Assembly (NCBI RefSeq): GCF_002341865.1
Contig: NZ_DDOV01000055.1
Coordinates: forward strand, 11,900-43,966
Source of the DNA: Clostridium sp. UBA2485
GTDB lineage: Bacteria; Bacillota; Clostridia; Clostridiales; Clostridiaceae
Length of the DNA stretch: 32,067 nt
Direction: 5' to 3'
The notes under the pieces are model-generated. The model worked only from the letters and a program-made list of their open reading frames with translations. It was not told where the DNA came from and did no database searches. Below are positions 16,935 through 25,449 of the stretch, piece by piece. Position 1 is the stretch's first letter. The number at the start of each line of letters is the position of its first letter. The position numbers and the translations under genes are program-made.

Positions 16935-16964
16935 AAAAAAATGAGTTCATTTAACTCGTTTTTC
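16935..16964 (+). terminator. Intrinsic terminator of the exporter/two-component operon
   Basis: ATGAGTT (16941-16947) pairs with AACTCGT (16953-16959, one G-U pair) around CATTT, with six A residues before and TTTTTCT after. Lies 14 bases after the regulator stop. Confidence 0.75.
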
Positions 16965-16985
16965 TAATTCACAATTCACATTCAA

Positions 16986-17271
16986 CAATTGAGAATTGAC
17001 GATTGATAATGGACAATTGTGGATATTTCTCAGTTATCACTGAGAAATTTATAATTGACTCTGTAGCGGCGAATAGTGTTCGCCACATATTTATTGTATT
17101 AGTATTAAATTATAGTATCGACTCAAAAAAAACTGGTGAATACTGTTCACACCTACAACAACTAGCAATTCCATTACTAGTCAAAAAAACAATTAAATAA
17201 ATTATTTTTTCTAAAAATAATTTCAACCTTAATTGTCAATTGTCCATTGTCAATTCTCCATTATCTAAAGT
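16986..17271. mobile_element. Nested palindromic, MITE-like element
   Basis: Outer inverted ends: GAGAATTGAC...GGACAATTG on the left (16991-17019) and, on the opposite strand, GAGAATTGACAATGGACAAT on the right (17237-17259). Inside are a perfect 10-bp hairpin ATTTCTCAGT/ACTGAGAAAT (17025-17048) and two hairpins of one type facing each other, TGTAGCGGCGAA-TAGTG-TTCGCCACA (17062-17087) and its inverted relative at 17135-17157. A 65-codon frame across it is not a convincing gene. No transposase is present, so it would be a non-autonomous element or a composite of two insertions. Confidence 0.6.
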
Positions 17272-17310
17272 TATCCACAGATTTGACTTTTTATAATTTT
17301 CTATAGAATA

Positions 17311-17350
17311 AAAAAGTTGTCACTTAAATTTTTAAATAACAACTTTTTTT
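17311..17350. terminator. Bidirectional terminator
   Basis: AAAAAGTTGT (17311-17320) and ACAACTTTTT (17339-17348) form a 10-bp stem with T runs on both strands. It ends the minus-strand gene at 17369 and can also stop plus-strand read-through. Confidence 0.8.
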
Positions 17351-17368
17351 ATTAGTTACTTTAATAAA

Positions 17369-19108
17369 CTATATATTTTTTATTTCTTCTAATAAGCTTA
17401 TAGCTGCTTTTTTAGGACCGTCTTTTTCCATACCAATTATACCTAATCTAGTTCTTAATTGTCCTACTTTAACTCCTGATTGGTAGAATTTATTGAAATA
17501 TTCTACTAATAACTTTTCTGTGTCTTCCATCTTTTGTGCTGGCCCAAATGGATTTGCAAAGTAAGTTTTTACTAATCCTTTTTCTGTAGTAGTTCCTTTA
17601 GCCATTCTTGCTCCATCTCTAAAGGTATCTAAAGCTTCATTTATATCTTTAAAGAATTCTAGATTTTCTCCTTCTGACTCATAGTTATTAGCATATAAGA
17701 ACAAGTCTATTGGATATTCTGTAGTAATTTCTTTATAGCTTGCTACAGGTATAACTAACCTAGCATTTACCTTATCTGGATTCATAAAAATACTTCTATC
17801 TATTTGTTTAAAAGCATATCCGGTATCTAAATCATCTAATCTTACAAAGGCTCCTATTTCCGTTCCTGATCCTACTGGTTTTTCATCTTTGTTTAATTTA
17901 ACTACGCCCATGTCATCAAATATTATAGTCATATCACTTATATAATCTTCACTTAGCTCTCTAAATGCCTCTAAACTTTCAGATTTTCCTGCACCACTAT
18001 CTCCCATTATTATTACATTAGCAGTTTTATTATTTTTAGTTACTATATTAACCATAGCACCGTGTATTGGTAAATATCCTCTTTTTATCATTATTAAATT
18101 ATGAAGAGTCAATGTCATTTTCTTCATATAACCAAAGTAATCTATGGCTTCATTATAGTTTATATATCCTAACATAATATCATTTTCTTTATCATCATAG
18201 AAAACTATTTGTATTTCTTTATTTTCATCTCTTGCACCAAAAACATATACTATATCTGGCTTTTTATCTCTACACTCTTCTTCTGTAGCAATTTCAAACA
18301 GATTACATAGAGTTACTCCATGAGCCATAAAATCTCTATGAAAGTATATATAGGCTAAAAGTGTTCCTACTTTTGCAGGATAGCAAAACCAGTGGTCTAA
18401 ATTTATTCTACAACTTTTTAATGGATTTTCAAAAGTTTCTTCAAACATACCATCTCGTGTATTCTTTTTAGGATAAGTTATAAAAGGTGGATCTAATAAT
18501 ATAGACTCTATAAATGGGATATCTTTTAGAATTTTATAACTATTTGGCATATTCCAATTAGAATTATTTAATATTAAACCTGCATTACCTCCAGCAGGTA
18601 ATTGTCTATATATCCTTGGTTTTTCACCTAAAACATTTTCTTCAATTTTTCTATAAGTCTTTAATATAAGATTAGAAAAATTATTATTTGCATCTATAAA
18701 ACTAACATTTTGGAGTCCATCTCCAATTTTACTATTTTGAACTATAGTATATCTTTCAAGTTTTCTCCAAAAATTATATAAATCTTCTATCAATAAAATA
18801 AACTTATCTTTGTTTTCTAACAGCTTTTCATATTTATCTTCCATCTTTTTTACTTCTTCTGCATTTAAAACCATAAGCAATTTAAATACATTAATAATAT
18901 CTTCTAACAATATATCATTATCATCTACATTCATAGTACTGTATATATACTTATATACGTTAGTTTCTTTTCTTTTTATTTTTTCCATATAGGCTGATAA
19001 AATTCTTCTAAAGCCGTAACTACTAAACAATGCTTCAGCAGTATCACAATATTTTGCTGTAAAATTTATCATAACTTTTCCTGTGCTTAGAGAAAATTCT
19101 TTTTTCAT
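17369..19108 (-). CDS. PEPCK/HPr-kinase-like P-loop protein of unknown role
   Basis: A 579-residue soluble protein. The C-terminal half has a P-loop GDSGAGKSES at 369-378, preceded by HGAMVNIV and followed by a metal-site-like FDDMG (397-401). This GDSGxGKSE form is that of HPr kinase/phosphorylase; FANPFG near the C-terminus recalls PEP carboxykinase, and both belong to one superfamily. The N-terminal ~300 residues carry no motif I know. It is not standard PEPCK, which has GLSGTGKTT, nor HPr kinase, which is about half as long. ATG 19108 follows GGAGG; the frame extends 54 codons further up, but a good promoter lies inside that extension. Monocistronic. Reaction and substrate unknown. Confidence 0.72.
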   Translation of the reverse strand: MKKEFSLSTGKVMINFTAKYCDTAEALFSSYGFRRILSAYMEKIKRKETNVYKYIYSTMNVDDNDILLEDIINVFKLLMVLNAEEVKKMEDKYEKLLENKDKFILLIEDLYNFWRKLERYTIVQNSKIGDGLQNVSFIDANNNFSNLILKTYRKIEENVLGEKPRIYRQLPAGGNAGLILNNSNWNMPNSYKILKDIPFIESILLDPPFITYPKKNTRDGMFEETFENPLKSCRINLDHWFCYPAKVGTLLAYIYFHRDFMAHGVTLCNLFEIATEEECRDKKPDIVYVFGARDENKEIQIVFYDDKENDIMLGYINYNEAIDYFGYMKKMTLTLHNLIMIKRGYLPIHGAMVNIVTKNNKTANVIIMGDSGAGKSESLEAFRELSEDYISDMTIIFDDMGVVKLNKDEKPVGSGTEIGAFVRLDDLDTGYAFKQIDRSIFMNPDKVNARLVIPVASYKEITTEYPIDLFLYANNYESEGENLEFFKDINEALDTFRDGARMAKGTTTEKGLVKTYFANPFGPAQKMEDTEKLLVEYFNKFYQSGVKVGQLRTRLGIIGMEKDGPKKAAISLLEEIKNI

Positions 19109-19171
19109 TCTGCTACCTCCAAATATGCAATATAAATTTGACATTTCTTGCAGTTTAACTAACTGAGTATC

Positions 19172-19201
19172 ATTATAACATACGAAATTGAAATTTGTAC
19201 A
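19172..19201 (-). promoter_or_regulatory. Promoter of the PEPCK/HPr-kinase-like gene
   Basis: On the minus strand, TGTACA (19196-19201) and TATAAT (19172-19177) are separated by 18 bases, giving a leader of roughly 57 bases before ATG 19108. This supports the shorter start. Confidence 0.6.
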
Positions 19202-19799
19202 GTGGCTACCATTCATTTTATGAAAAATTATATAAAATGTTAAATTATTTCTTGTTATGTATATTTCCATATAGATGCCATCTTTATGTATAGCTTTTTT
19301 ATATTTATGTTACTTATAATCTTTTAGGCAATTTTATAATTTTAAATAAAGTTTAAAGTCTATACTAATTTTAAAATAGAACATAATTTATTATATTTCC
19401 TAGGATATTTTTTATTAAAGACATTTCTTTAAGTTCTATAATGGATTCAAATACTATAGTATGGGGTATTTTTGTTTATTTAACAATCTATAAAAGAAAT
19501 TTCATCTGATTTATATAAAGTAGAAGTGAAGGTAAGTGAGATAGGACTTAGACAAATTCGGAGGTAGGTATTTTAATTGCTTATGTATTAGTTGATAGAA
19601 ATGAACGTCTTAGGACATTATATTGTTATTATAAGAGAGGTAATAATAAGATAAACCCTATAAAATAGAACTAAAAACTCTATCTTATAGGGTTCTTTAG
19701 TTGAAAATGAAAAAAATAAAGATAAGGCTATATTTTTAATAACTTTAGATATAAATGTTAATAAAATATAAAGAATTTAGATATGCCTACATTGATAGG
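19202..19799. other. Gene-poor region with a hairpin and faint coding traces
   Basis: No intact gene. Short frames that break quickly (for example MDSNTIVWGIFVYLTIYKRN at 19441, and IAYVLVDRNERLRTL near 19577) look like decayed coding sequence but I cannot name the source. A stem AACCCTATAAAATAGA/TCTATCTTATAGGGTT (19654-19669, 19679-19694) followed by CTTTAG could terminate in either direction, including for the TetR gene. Confidence 0.4.
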
Positions 19800-20384
19800 T
19801 TAATTAGACTTGTCAAAGTATAAATGTAAATCAGTAACCTTGTCGATTTCAAAAGTTAACTCGTCTATAGTTTTAGGATTATCATCCTTAAGCCATCTAA
19901 CTACAATTGAAATGAAAGCACCAGAAAAAAATTCTGATAAAAAATCTGTACTAACAATAAATTTATTTCCCTTTTTTTCGCAAGCATTTAACATCAGTAA
20001 ATATTGTGGTTCAGTGAGCTCATGCAATGTACCTAGCATTAATCTAGCATCCTGTGATGAAAGAAGACCTTTGAAAAAATTTCTGTTTTTATCGATATAA
20101 GATAAGATTACATGTATGGCTTCACCTTTACTAAAGTCAGAGATTAACTGCTCCGAAGCTATTATTTCTTTTTTCATGTAATATATGCTAAAGCATAAAA
20201 GATGATACTTATCTTCAAAATGATTATAAAAAGTTGCTCTACTTACCATGGCTTTATTGCAAAGATCATTTACAGTAATCTTATCTAATTCTTTTTCTTC
20301 CACTAAAGCAATTAGAGCTTTATGTAATCTAAGGTGGGATTTGGTTATCTTCACATTGTTAAGTTTATCAAAATAATTGTACAT
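19800..20384 (-). CDS. TetR/AcrR-family transcriptional regulator
   Basis: A 194-residue repressor-type protein. The N-terminal helix-turn-helix is KITVNDLCNKAMVSRATFYN followed by HFEDKYHLL (residues ~37-65), the usual TetR pattern; the rest is a helical ligand-binding domain with a TetR_C_7-like look. ATG 20384 follows AAGGAGGTG. It is transcribed away from the P-type ATPase, and the 216-base gap contains a perfect palindrome, the classic arrangement of a TetR repressor controlling itself and the divergent transporter. Ligand unknown; calcium or a membrane-active compound is possible. Confidence 0.9.
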   Translation of the reverse strand: MYNYFDKLNNVKITKSHLRLHKALIALVEEKELDKITVNDLCNKAMVSRATFYNHFEDKYHLLCFSIYYMKKEIIASEQLISDFSKGEAIHVILSYIDKNRNFFKGLLSSQDARLMLGTLHELTEPQYLLMLNACEKKGNKFIVSTDFLSEFFSGAFISIVVRWLKDDNPKTIDELTFEIDKVTDLHLYFDKSN

Positions 20385-20484
20385 TTTTCACCTCCTTGTA
20401 AAATTTTTTACAGATTTTAAATTTTGTAGGTTGAACAGAATAATTAATTATAATACTATTAAAAATATCAAAAATGTTAAAAAA

Positions 20485-20565
20485 GTTAAATTTATTTAAC
20501 AAGTTATATATAGTATATAAAAATCTAGATTTTTTATCAATAAAACTATTTTTACCGGTAGAAAA
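20485..20565. promoter_or_regulatory. Candidate TetR operators between regulator and ATPase
   Basis: GTTAAATTTATTTAAC (20485-20500) is a perfect 16-base palindrome. Downstream, TTTTACCGGTAGAAAA (20550-20565) is a near-perfect dyad centred on ACCGGT, strikingly GC-containing in this AT-rich gap; it would fall in or near the ATPase leader. Between them lie TATATA/TATAAA stretches that could serve as -10 boxes. Confidence 0.5.
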
Positions 20566-20600
20566 CTACTCCCAAACTACAAAAGAAAGGAGAGTTTCTT

Positions 20601-23276
20601 ATGAATTATACAAAAGACGTAAATAAAATTTATAAAAACTTTAATACTAATCCAGAAAGAGGATTAGATGATAATCAAATAAAAATCGCTGAAGAAAAAT
20701 ATGGATATAATAAATTCGTAGAAAAAAAGCCTATGAGTTTTGCAAAAAGATTTATTTTGCAATTAAAAGATTTTATGATAATAATGCTAATTTTTGCATC
20801 AGCACTGTCATTTTTCCTAGCTTCAAAAGGCGATGGTAGCTATATAGAAGGTGCTTTAATCCTAATAATAGTATTAATTAATGCTCTATTAGGTGCTATA
20901 CAAGAAAATAGTGCTGAAGCAGCTCTTAATTCTCTAAAAGACATGAATGCTCACTATTCTAAAGTTATTAGAAATGGCAATATAATTGAAATAAAATCAG
21001 AATTTATAGTTCCAGGTGATATTATTACACTTGAAGCTGGTGATTCTATACCTGCTGATGCACGAATTATTGAAAGTGCTAACTTAAAAGTTGAGGAATC
21101 ACCTTTAACTGGAGAAAGTATACCAGTAGAAAAAAGTGCTACTGTTATAGTAAAAGAAAAGGCTCCTATTGGAGACAGATTAAATATGGTATATTCAGGG
21201 TGTACTGTTACCTATGGAAGAGGTAAAGCGCTTGTTACCGAAACAGGTATGAATACTGAAATGGGTAAAGTAGCATCTCTTTTAAATAATGAAAAAACTA
21301 AAAACACTCCCTTACAAGAAAAATTTTCACATCTAGGCAAAACCATTACTATTAGCGCAATTATCGCTTGCACCATCTTGTTCTTCATTGGATTATATCA
21401 AGGAGAGACTCCATTAGAAATGTTTATTTCTGCTGTTTCCTTAGCTGTAGCAGCTATACCAGAATCACTAACAGGTGTTGTAACCATATCCTTATCCTTT
21501 GGTGTAACTAAAATGGTAAAAAAACATGCTATTATACGTAGATTACCTGCAGTTGAAACTTTAGGAAGTGCATCAATAATTTGTTCTGACAAAACAGGAA
21601 CATTAACTCAAAATAAAATGACAGTAAAAAGTGTATGGCATCATGGAGATGAAATTGTAAACACAACAAATCCTATAACCAAAGAAACTTTAAATATATT
21701 AAAGTTCGGCACATTATGCTGTAATGGAAGAGTAGATGTAGTAAATGGGGAAGAAAAACATCTTGGTGATCCTACAGAAACTGCTATAATTGCAGCCTTT
21801 CAAAAAAATGGTCTTCTTAAAGATGAATTAGATAATGAAATTCCAAAGATTTATGAACTACCTTTTGATTCAGAAAGAAAATTAATGACAACAGTTCATG
21901 ATATCCGAAATAGTAGTCTAAGTGATAAAGGTAATTATTGTGTAATAGTTAAAGGTGCCTTCGATGTACTAATTCCAAGATGTATAGAAGGAGATTTTGA
22001 ACATGCTAAAGCTACAAATTCTAAATTTGCCAAATCTGCATTAAGGGTAATTGCAATAGCTTGCAAATTTTATACTGAGTTACCAAAGGAATTGACTAAT
22101 AAAGTTTTAGAAAATGACTTATCCTTATTAGGTCTCATTGGAATGATTGATCCGCCTAGAGAAGAGGCGAAAGCTTCTATAGAAAAAGCTAAAGAGGCTG
22201 GAATAAAAACTATTATGATAACAGGAGACCACATCTTAACTGCAACGGCAATAGCCAAAGAACTTGGGATATTAGAGAATGATAATGAAGCAATAACTGG
22301 TGAAATGTTAAACGCTCTAAGTGATGATGAATTTTCAAAAGAAATTAGAAAATATTCAGTTTATGCTAGAGTAAGTCCTGAGGACAAAATAAGAATTGTA
22401 AAGGCATGGCAAAATAATGGTGAAGTCGTTGTAATGACTGGTGATGGTGTTAACGATGCTCCAGCATTAAAAGCTGCTGATATAGGATGTGCAATGGGCA
22501 TAACAGGTACAGATGTTGCTAAAGATGCTTCAGATATGATTTTAACTGATGATAATTTTTCAACTATAATAGATGCAGTAAAAGAAGGAAGAAGTATTTA
22601 TGATAATATTAGAAAAACTGTAGAGTTCTTTTTAAGCTGTAATGTGGCTGAGGTTATTATAGTATTCGTTTCATTCTTATTAGGATGGGGTTCACCTATT
22701 TTAGCAATGCAATTACTATTAATAAATGTAGTAGCTGATGCACTTCCTGGATTTGGTTTAAGCAAAGAAAAAGCTGACAATGATATAATGACTAGAAAAC
22801 CTATAGATAGAAACAAAAGTATACTAGCAGATAAAGTTGGAATTAAAATAATTCTACAATCTGTAATGTTTGCTATATTAACCTTAATAGCTTATTATAT
22901 TGGAAACTTCGTAAAAATTTCAGATACAATACTACCATCAAAAGATGTTGGTATCACAATGTGCTTCTTAGTTATGGCTTTCTCATCAATAGTTCATGTA
23001 TTTAATTGTAGAAGTAAATACTCAATATTTAAAATTAAGTTTAGCTCTAATAAGGCAGTTTTAAAAGGAGTTGCAGGATCTATGGCAATTATGTTCATGA
23101 TTTGCTTCATACCACCACTAGCAAATCTGTTTAGCGTAGTTCCTCTATCTTGGAATCACTGGATGCTTGTAACAGTATTATCTATAGCTCCTTTAATAAT
23201 AGTTGAAGCAGTAAAAGCTTTTGTAAATAAAGGTGAAGTATATAAAGAATTCAATTCTGTAAATTACTCAGAGTAG
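20601..23276 (+). CDS. Calcium-type (P2A) P-type ATPase
   Basis: Cation pump of 891 residues, the usual length of bacterial PMR1/LMCA1-like Ca2+ ATPases. The actuator motif TGES is at 170-173, the phosphorylation site SDKTGTLTQNKMT has D330, and the hinge TGDGVNDAP is at 613-621. Membrane helix 4 has AAIPESLTG, as in SERCA-type pumps, and helix 6 has NVVADALPGFGL. About ten membrane helices, six of them after the hinge. Expected to export Ca2+ (or Mn2+) from the cytoplasm. ATG follows GAAAGGAGAG. Likely repressed by the divergent TetR protein. Confidence 0.93.
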   Translation: MNYTKDVNKIYKNFNTNPERGLDDNQIKIAEEKYGYNKFVEKKPMSFAKRFILQLKDFMIIMLIFASALSFFLASKGDGSYIEGALILIIVLINALLGAIQENSAEAALNSLKDMNAHYSKVIRNGNIIEIKSEFIVPGDIITLEAGDSIPADARIIESANLKVEESPLTGESIPVEKSATVIVKEKAPIGDRLNMVYSGCTVTYGRGKALVTETGMNTEMGKVASLLNNEKTKNTPLQEKFSHLGKTITISAIIACTILFFIGLYQGETPLEMFISAVSLAVAAIPESLTGVVTISLSFGVTKMVKKHAIIRRLPAVETLGSASIICSDKTGTLTQNKMTVKSVWHHGDEIVNTTNPITKETLNILKFGTLCCNGRVDVVNGEEKHLGDPTETAIIAAFQKNGLLKDELDNEIPKIYELPFDSERKLMTTVHDIRNSSLSDKGNYCVIVKGAFDVLIPRCIEGDFEHAKATNSKFAKSALRVIAIACKFYTELPKELTNKVLENDLSLLGLIGMIDPPREEAKASIEKAKEAGIKTIMITGDHILTATAIAKELGILENDNEAITGEMLNALSDDEFSKEIRKYSVYARVSPEDKIRIVKAWQNNGEVVVMTGDGVNDAPALKAADIGCAMGITGTDVAKDASDMILTDDNFSTIIDAVKEGRSIYDNIRKTVEFFLSCNVAEVIIVFVSFLLGWGSPILAMQLLLINVVADALPGFGLSKEKADNDIMTRKPIDRNKSILADKVGIKIILQSVMFAILTLIAYYIGNFVKISDTILPSKDVGITMCFLVMAFSSIVHVFNCRSKYSIFKIKFSSNKAVLKGVAGSMAIMFMICFIPPLANLFSVVPLSWNHWMLVTVLSIAPLIIVEAVKAFVNKGEVYKEFNSVNYSE

Positions 23277-23336
23277 CTTTAACTTTTAATAAGAGCATAA
23301 AATAACTATTTTCCCACCTCTGGGGAACAGCTTAAT

Positions 23337-23520
23337 CAATGGAGAATTGAGAATGGAAAATTGACGATTGTAGTTGAAATTAATTTTACAAATTAATTCC
23401 TTTGAATAGATTCTTTAATAAAAGTGACTGCATCCCTTCAAAAATAAATAAACTTAAAACTTCTCCTATAAAAGAGAAGTATCAATAATTCTACATTATC
23501 AATTATCAATTCGTATTGTA
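23337..23520. repeat. Degenerate GAGAATTGAC-family repeat
   Basis: CAATGGAGAATTGAGAATGG at 23337-23356 on the left; on the right (23491-23519) ACATTATCAATTATCAATTCG, which on the other strand reads GAATTGATAATTGATAATG. The ends are only roughly inverted copies, so this is probably an old relative of the 16986-17271 element. Confidence 0.4.
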
Positions 23521-23621
23521 TAAGGGCTCAGTATAGTTCTCAGCAATACCTATTTACTTAACTGAAATAATGGAGAGAAACAATACAATTAGTGCATTAG
23601 AATAAACTAAATATAAAATAC

Positions 23622-23678
23622 AAAAGACCATGAAGAAAGCTTTTATAGCTAACTAACTTCATGGTCTTCTTTGTTTTA
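23622..23678 (+). terminator. CCATGAAG hairpin terminator
   Basis: AAGACCATGAAG and CTTCATGGTCTT (23657-23668) form a perfect 12-bp stem over a 21-base loop, followed by CTTTGTTTT. A close relative with sequence AAAGCTATGAAG lies at 27481. It may end ATPase transcription, 350 bases after that gene. Confidence 0.7.
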
Positions 23679-23975
23679 TAAAATAGATAAATAATAAATT
23701 AAATTAAAAAAATGTTAATAATTTATATGTTTTTTTAAATAGTGAAAAATTTGTTAGAATATTTGGGGGAATTAGGAAGGCATATTTACAACTTTGTAGA
23801 AATAGTAATTATTCCTCCGTTTAGATTTTATTTGGTGATTAAATCATAACATAGAATAATCAATTATGAATTATTTTAGTCTAACTTCATTTTACAATGG
23901 GTCGAAATAAAATTTCAATAGTTTGCTAACATCACTTAGAGTATGCCTCTATACATTGTATAATATGTAAAAATA

Positions 23976-24004
23976 TGTACAAAAGTCTTATGCTATTGTA
24001 TAAT
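23976..24004 (+). promoter_or_regulatory. Promoter of the AriA/AriB-like operon
   Basis: TGTACA (23976-23981), a 17-base spacer and a perfect TATAAT (23999-24004), 36 bases before the GTG start. A second TATAAT, at 23959-23964, lies upstream in a similar TTGTATAAT context, so two start points are possible. Near-consensus boxes suggest steady expression. Confidence 0.7.
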
Positions 24005-24039
24005 AAACATAATGTTTTCAACGGAGAGGATGTGTTAAT

Positions 24040-25449
24040 GTGAGCGGTGTATTAAATCGTTTTGTTATTCATAAATTGTGGGGGGAACAAAACTATGAAT
24101 TAAAATTTAATGATAACAAATTGATAATTGTCGGTGAAAATGGAAGCGGAAAAACAACTATTCTAAGAATACTGTATGAAGTACTTGCTTGTAGGTGGGG
24201 AATGTTATCTCAAGAAGACTTTGAAAGTATCGATATAGAGATAAATAATGAAGTGAAAAGCTTATATAAGAGCGATATTGAAAATAGTAAAAGTTATTTA
24301 GTTAGTATGAATGAAGATGCGATACGGGAACTTCCACCTCTAGTAAGAAGAAAAATATTTGATAGGTCTGAGTATAGTGGACGAGAGATGACATTAGATC
24401 AAATTATGGATATAATTTCTGAATTTGATTTCCCAGAATATTACTATTCCAGAGCGCTTGACGAACTTCGTAATCGTACAGAAGCTTTGCCCGAAAATAT
24501 TAAATATTTATCAAATTGGATAAATAATTCTTTAAATTGCAGCATAATTTATATGCCAATTTATAGACGTATTGAACGAAAAATTGGTTATATAAAAGAA
24601 AAGGAGTTTTTAGGAAATAAAAGAATGCCCCCATCTTATTATAGAAATAAGATGTCATTCGATGAAAGAACTAAAAGAATTATGGAAATATCTCAAACCG
24701 GTATGGATGATGTTCACTTATCTATTACAATGACAATTGATTCTATCCAAAAAGAGTATAATAGCACGGCATCTAAGTTGAATCTTGAATGTTTTAAAGG
24801 AATTATTACGCAATCATTTAATAAAGATATTGTTTTTACACGTGAAAATTTAAATCCTAAATTTATTGATAAAGTTTTTGGAAGTATTAATGAAAATATC
24901 TTACCACAGCATGATATTTTACAGATAAAAAAAAGACTTTTAGAAATGATGAAAGAAACTCAATCTCTATCGGAATATGATAAAATTGTATACTATTTTT
25001 ATCATATGCTTGTACAAAGATTTATTGCTTTAAAGAAGAAAGAAGAAACTATTGAGAGATATTTTGAGGCATGTAATCAATATTTAGTTAATAAGCATTT
25101 TGAGTATAAATCAAGTGAATTTACTTATGAGCTAGTAGTAGATGGATTTAATGGTACGAGACGAATTATAGATTTAGAACAACTATCATCGGGTGAAAAA
25201 CAAATTGTATCTTTATTTAATTATATATATTTATCTCCTATTGAAGACATAATGCTTTTAATTGATGAACCAGAATTATCTCTTTCCGTACCTTGGCAAG
25301 AAAGTATTTTAGAAGATATTATTCAAGGGGGGTCATGTAAATCTTTAATTGCAGTTACACATTCGCCATTTATATACTCGAATAATATGGAACAATTTAC
25401 TAGAGCATTAGAAGAGTTCTCATTTAATAATCAAGAGGAGAATTTATAA
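24040..25449 (+). CDS. ariA: AAA/ABC-type ATPase, AriA-like component of a PARIS defence system
   Basis: A 469-residue ATPase of the AAA_15/AAA_21 (OLD/SMC-related) kind. Walker A is GENGSGKTT at 32-40, an ABC-type signature LSSGEKQ is near 381-387, Walker B LLIDEPELSLSV near 404, and the His switch is VTHSPF near 440. Between them lie ~340 residues of helical insertion. Size, motifs and the neighbour match AriA of PARIS, in which an ATPase cage senses phage anti-restriction proteins such as Ocr and holds the toxin AriB. GTG start behind GGAGAGGA. Its stop shares one base with the next ATG (TAATG). The PARIS call rests on pair architecture; trigger unknown in this host. Confidence 0.75.
   Translation: MSGVLNRFVIHKLWGEQNYELKFNDNKLIIVGENGSGKTTILRILYEVLACRWGMLSQEDFESIDIEINNEVKSLYKSDIENSKSYLVSMNEDAIRELPPLVRRKIFDRSEYSGREMTLDQIMDIISEFDFPEYYYSRALDELRNRTEALPENIKYLSNWINNSLNCSIIYMPIYRRIERKIGYIKEKEFLGNKRMPPSYYRNKMSFDERTKRIMEISQTGMDDVHLSITMTIDSIQKEYNSTASKLNLECFKGIITQSFNKDIVFTRENLNPKFIDKVFGSINENILPQHDILQIKKRLLEMMKETQSLSEYDKIVYYFYHMLVQRFIALKKKEETIERYFEACNQYLVNKHFEYKSSEFTYELVVDGFNGTRRIIDLEQLSSGEKQIVSLFNYIYLSPIEDIMLLIDEPELSLSVPWQESILEDIIQGGSCKSLIAVTHSPFIYSNNMEQFTRALEEFSFNNQEENL

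Larger units (their letters stand above)
23277..24039. other. Gene-free stretch before the defence locus
   Basis: Contains a degenerate GAGAATTGAC-family element (23337-23520), a hairpin ACTTCTC/GAGAAGT (23459-23480), the CCATGAAG hairpin at 23622, and then an AT-rich stretch ending in the ariA promoter. No open frame with a ribosome binding site is visible. Confidence 0.5.

Noticed and set aside
17003..17200. A 65-codon plus-strand frame
   Set aside because: It spans the nested inverted repeats of the 16986-17271 element and has no ribosome binding site; the palindromes explain its sequence.
19109..19270. 54-codon N-terminal extension of the PEPCK/HPr-kinase-like protein
   Set aside because: A promoter with TGTACA-18-TATAAT lies inside it and a strong GGAGG precedes the internal ATG at 19108.
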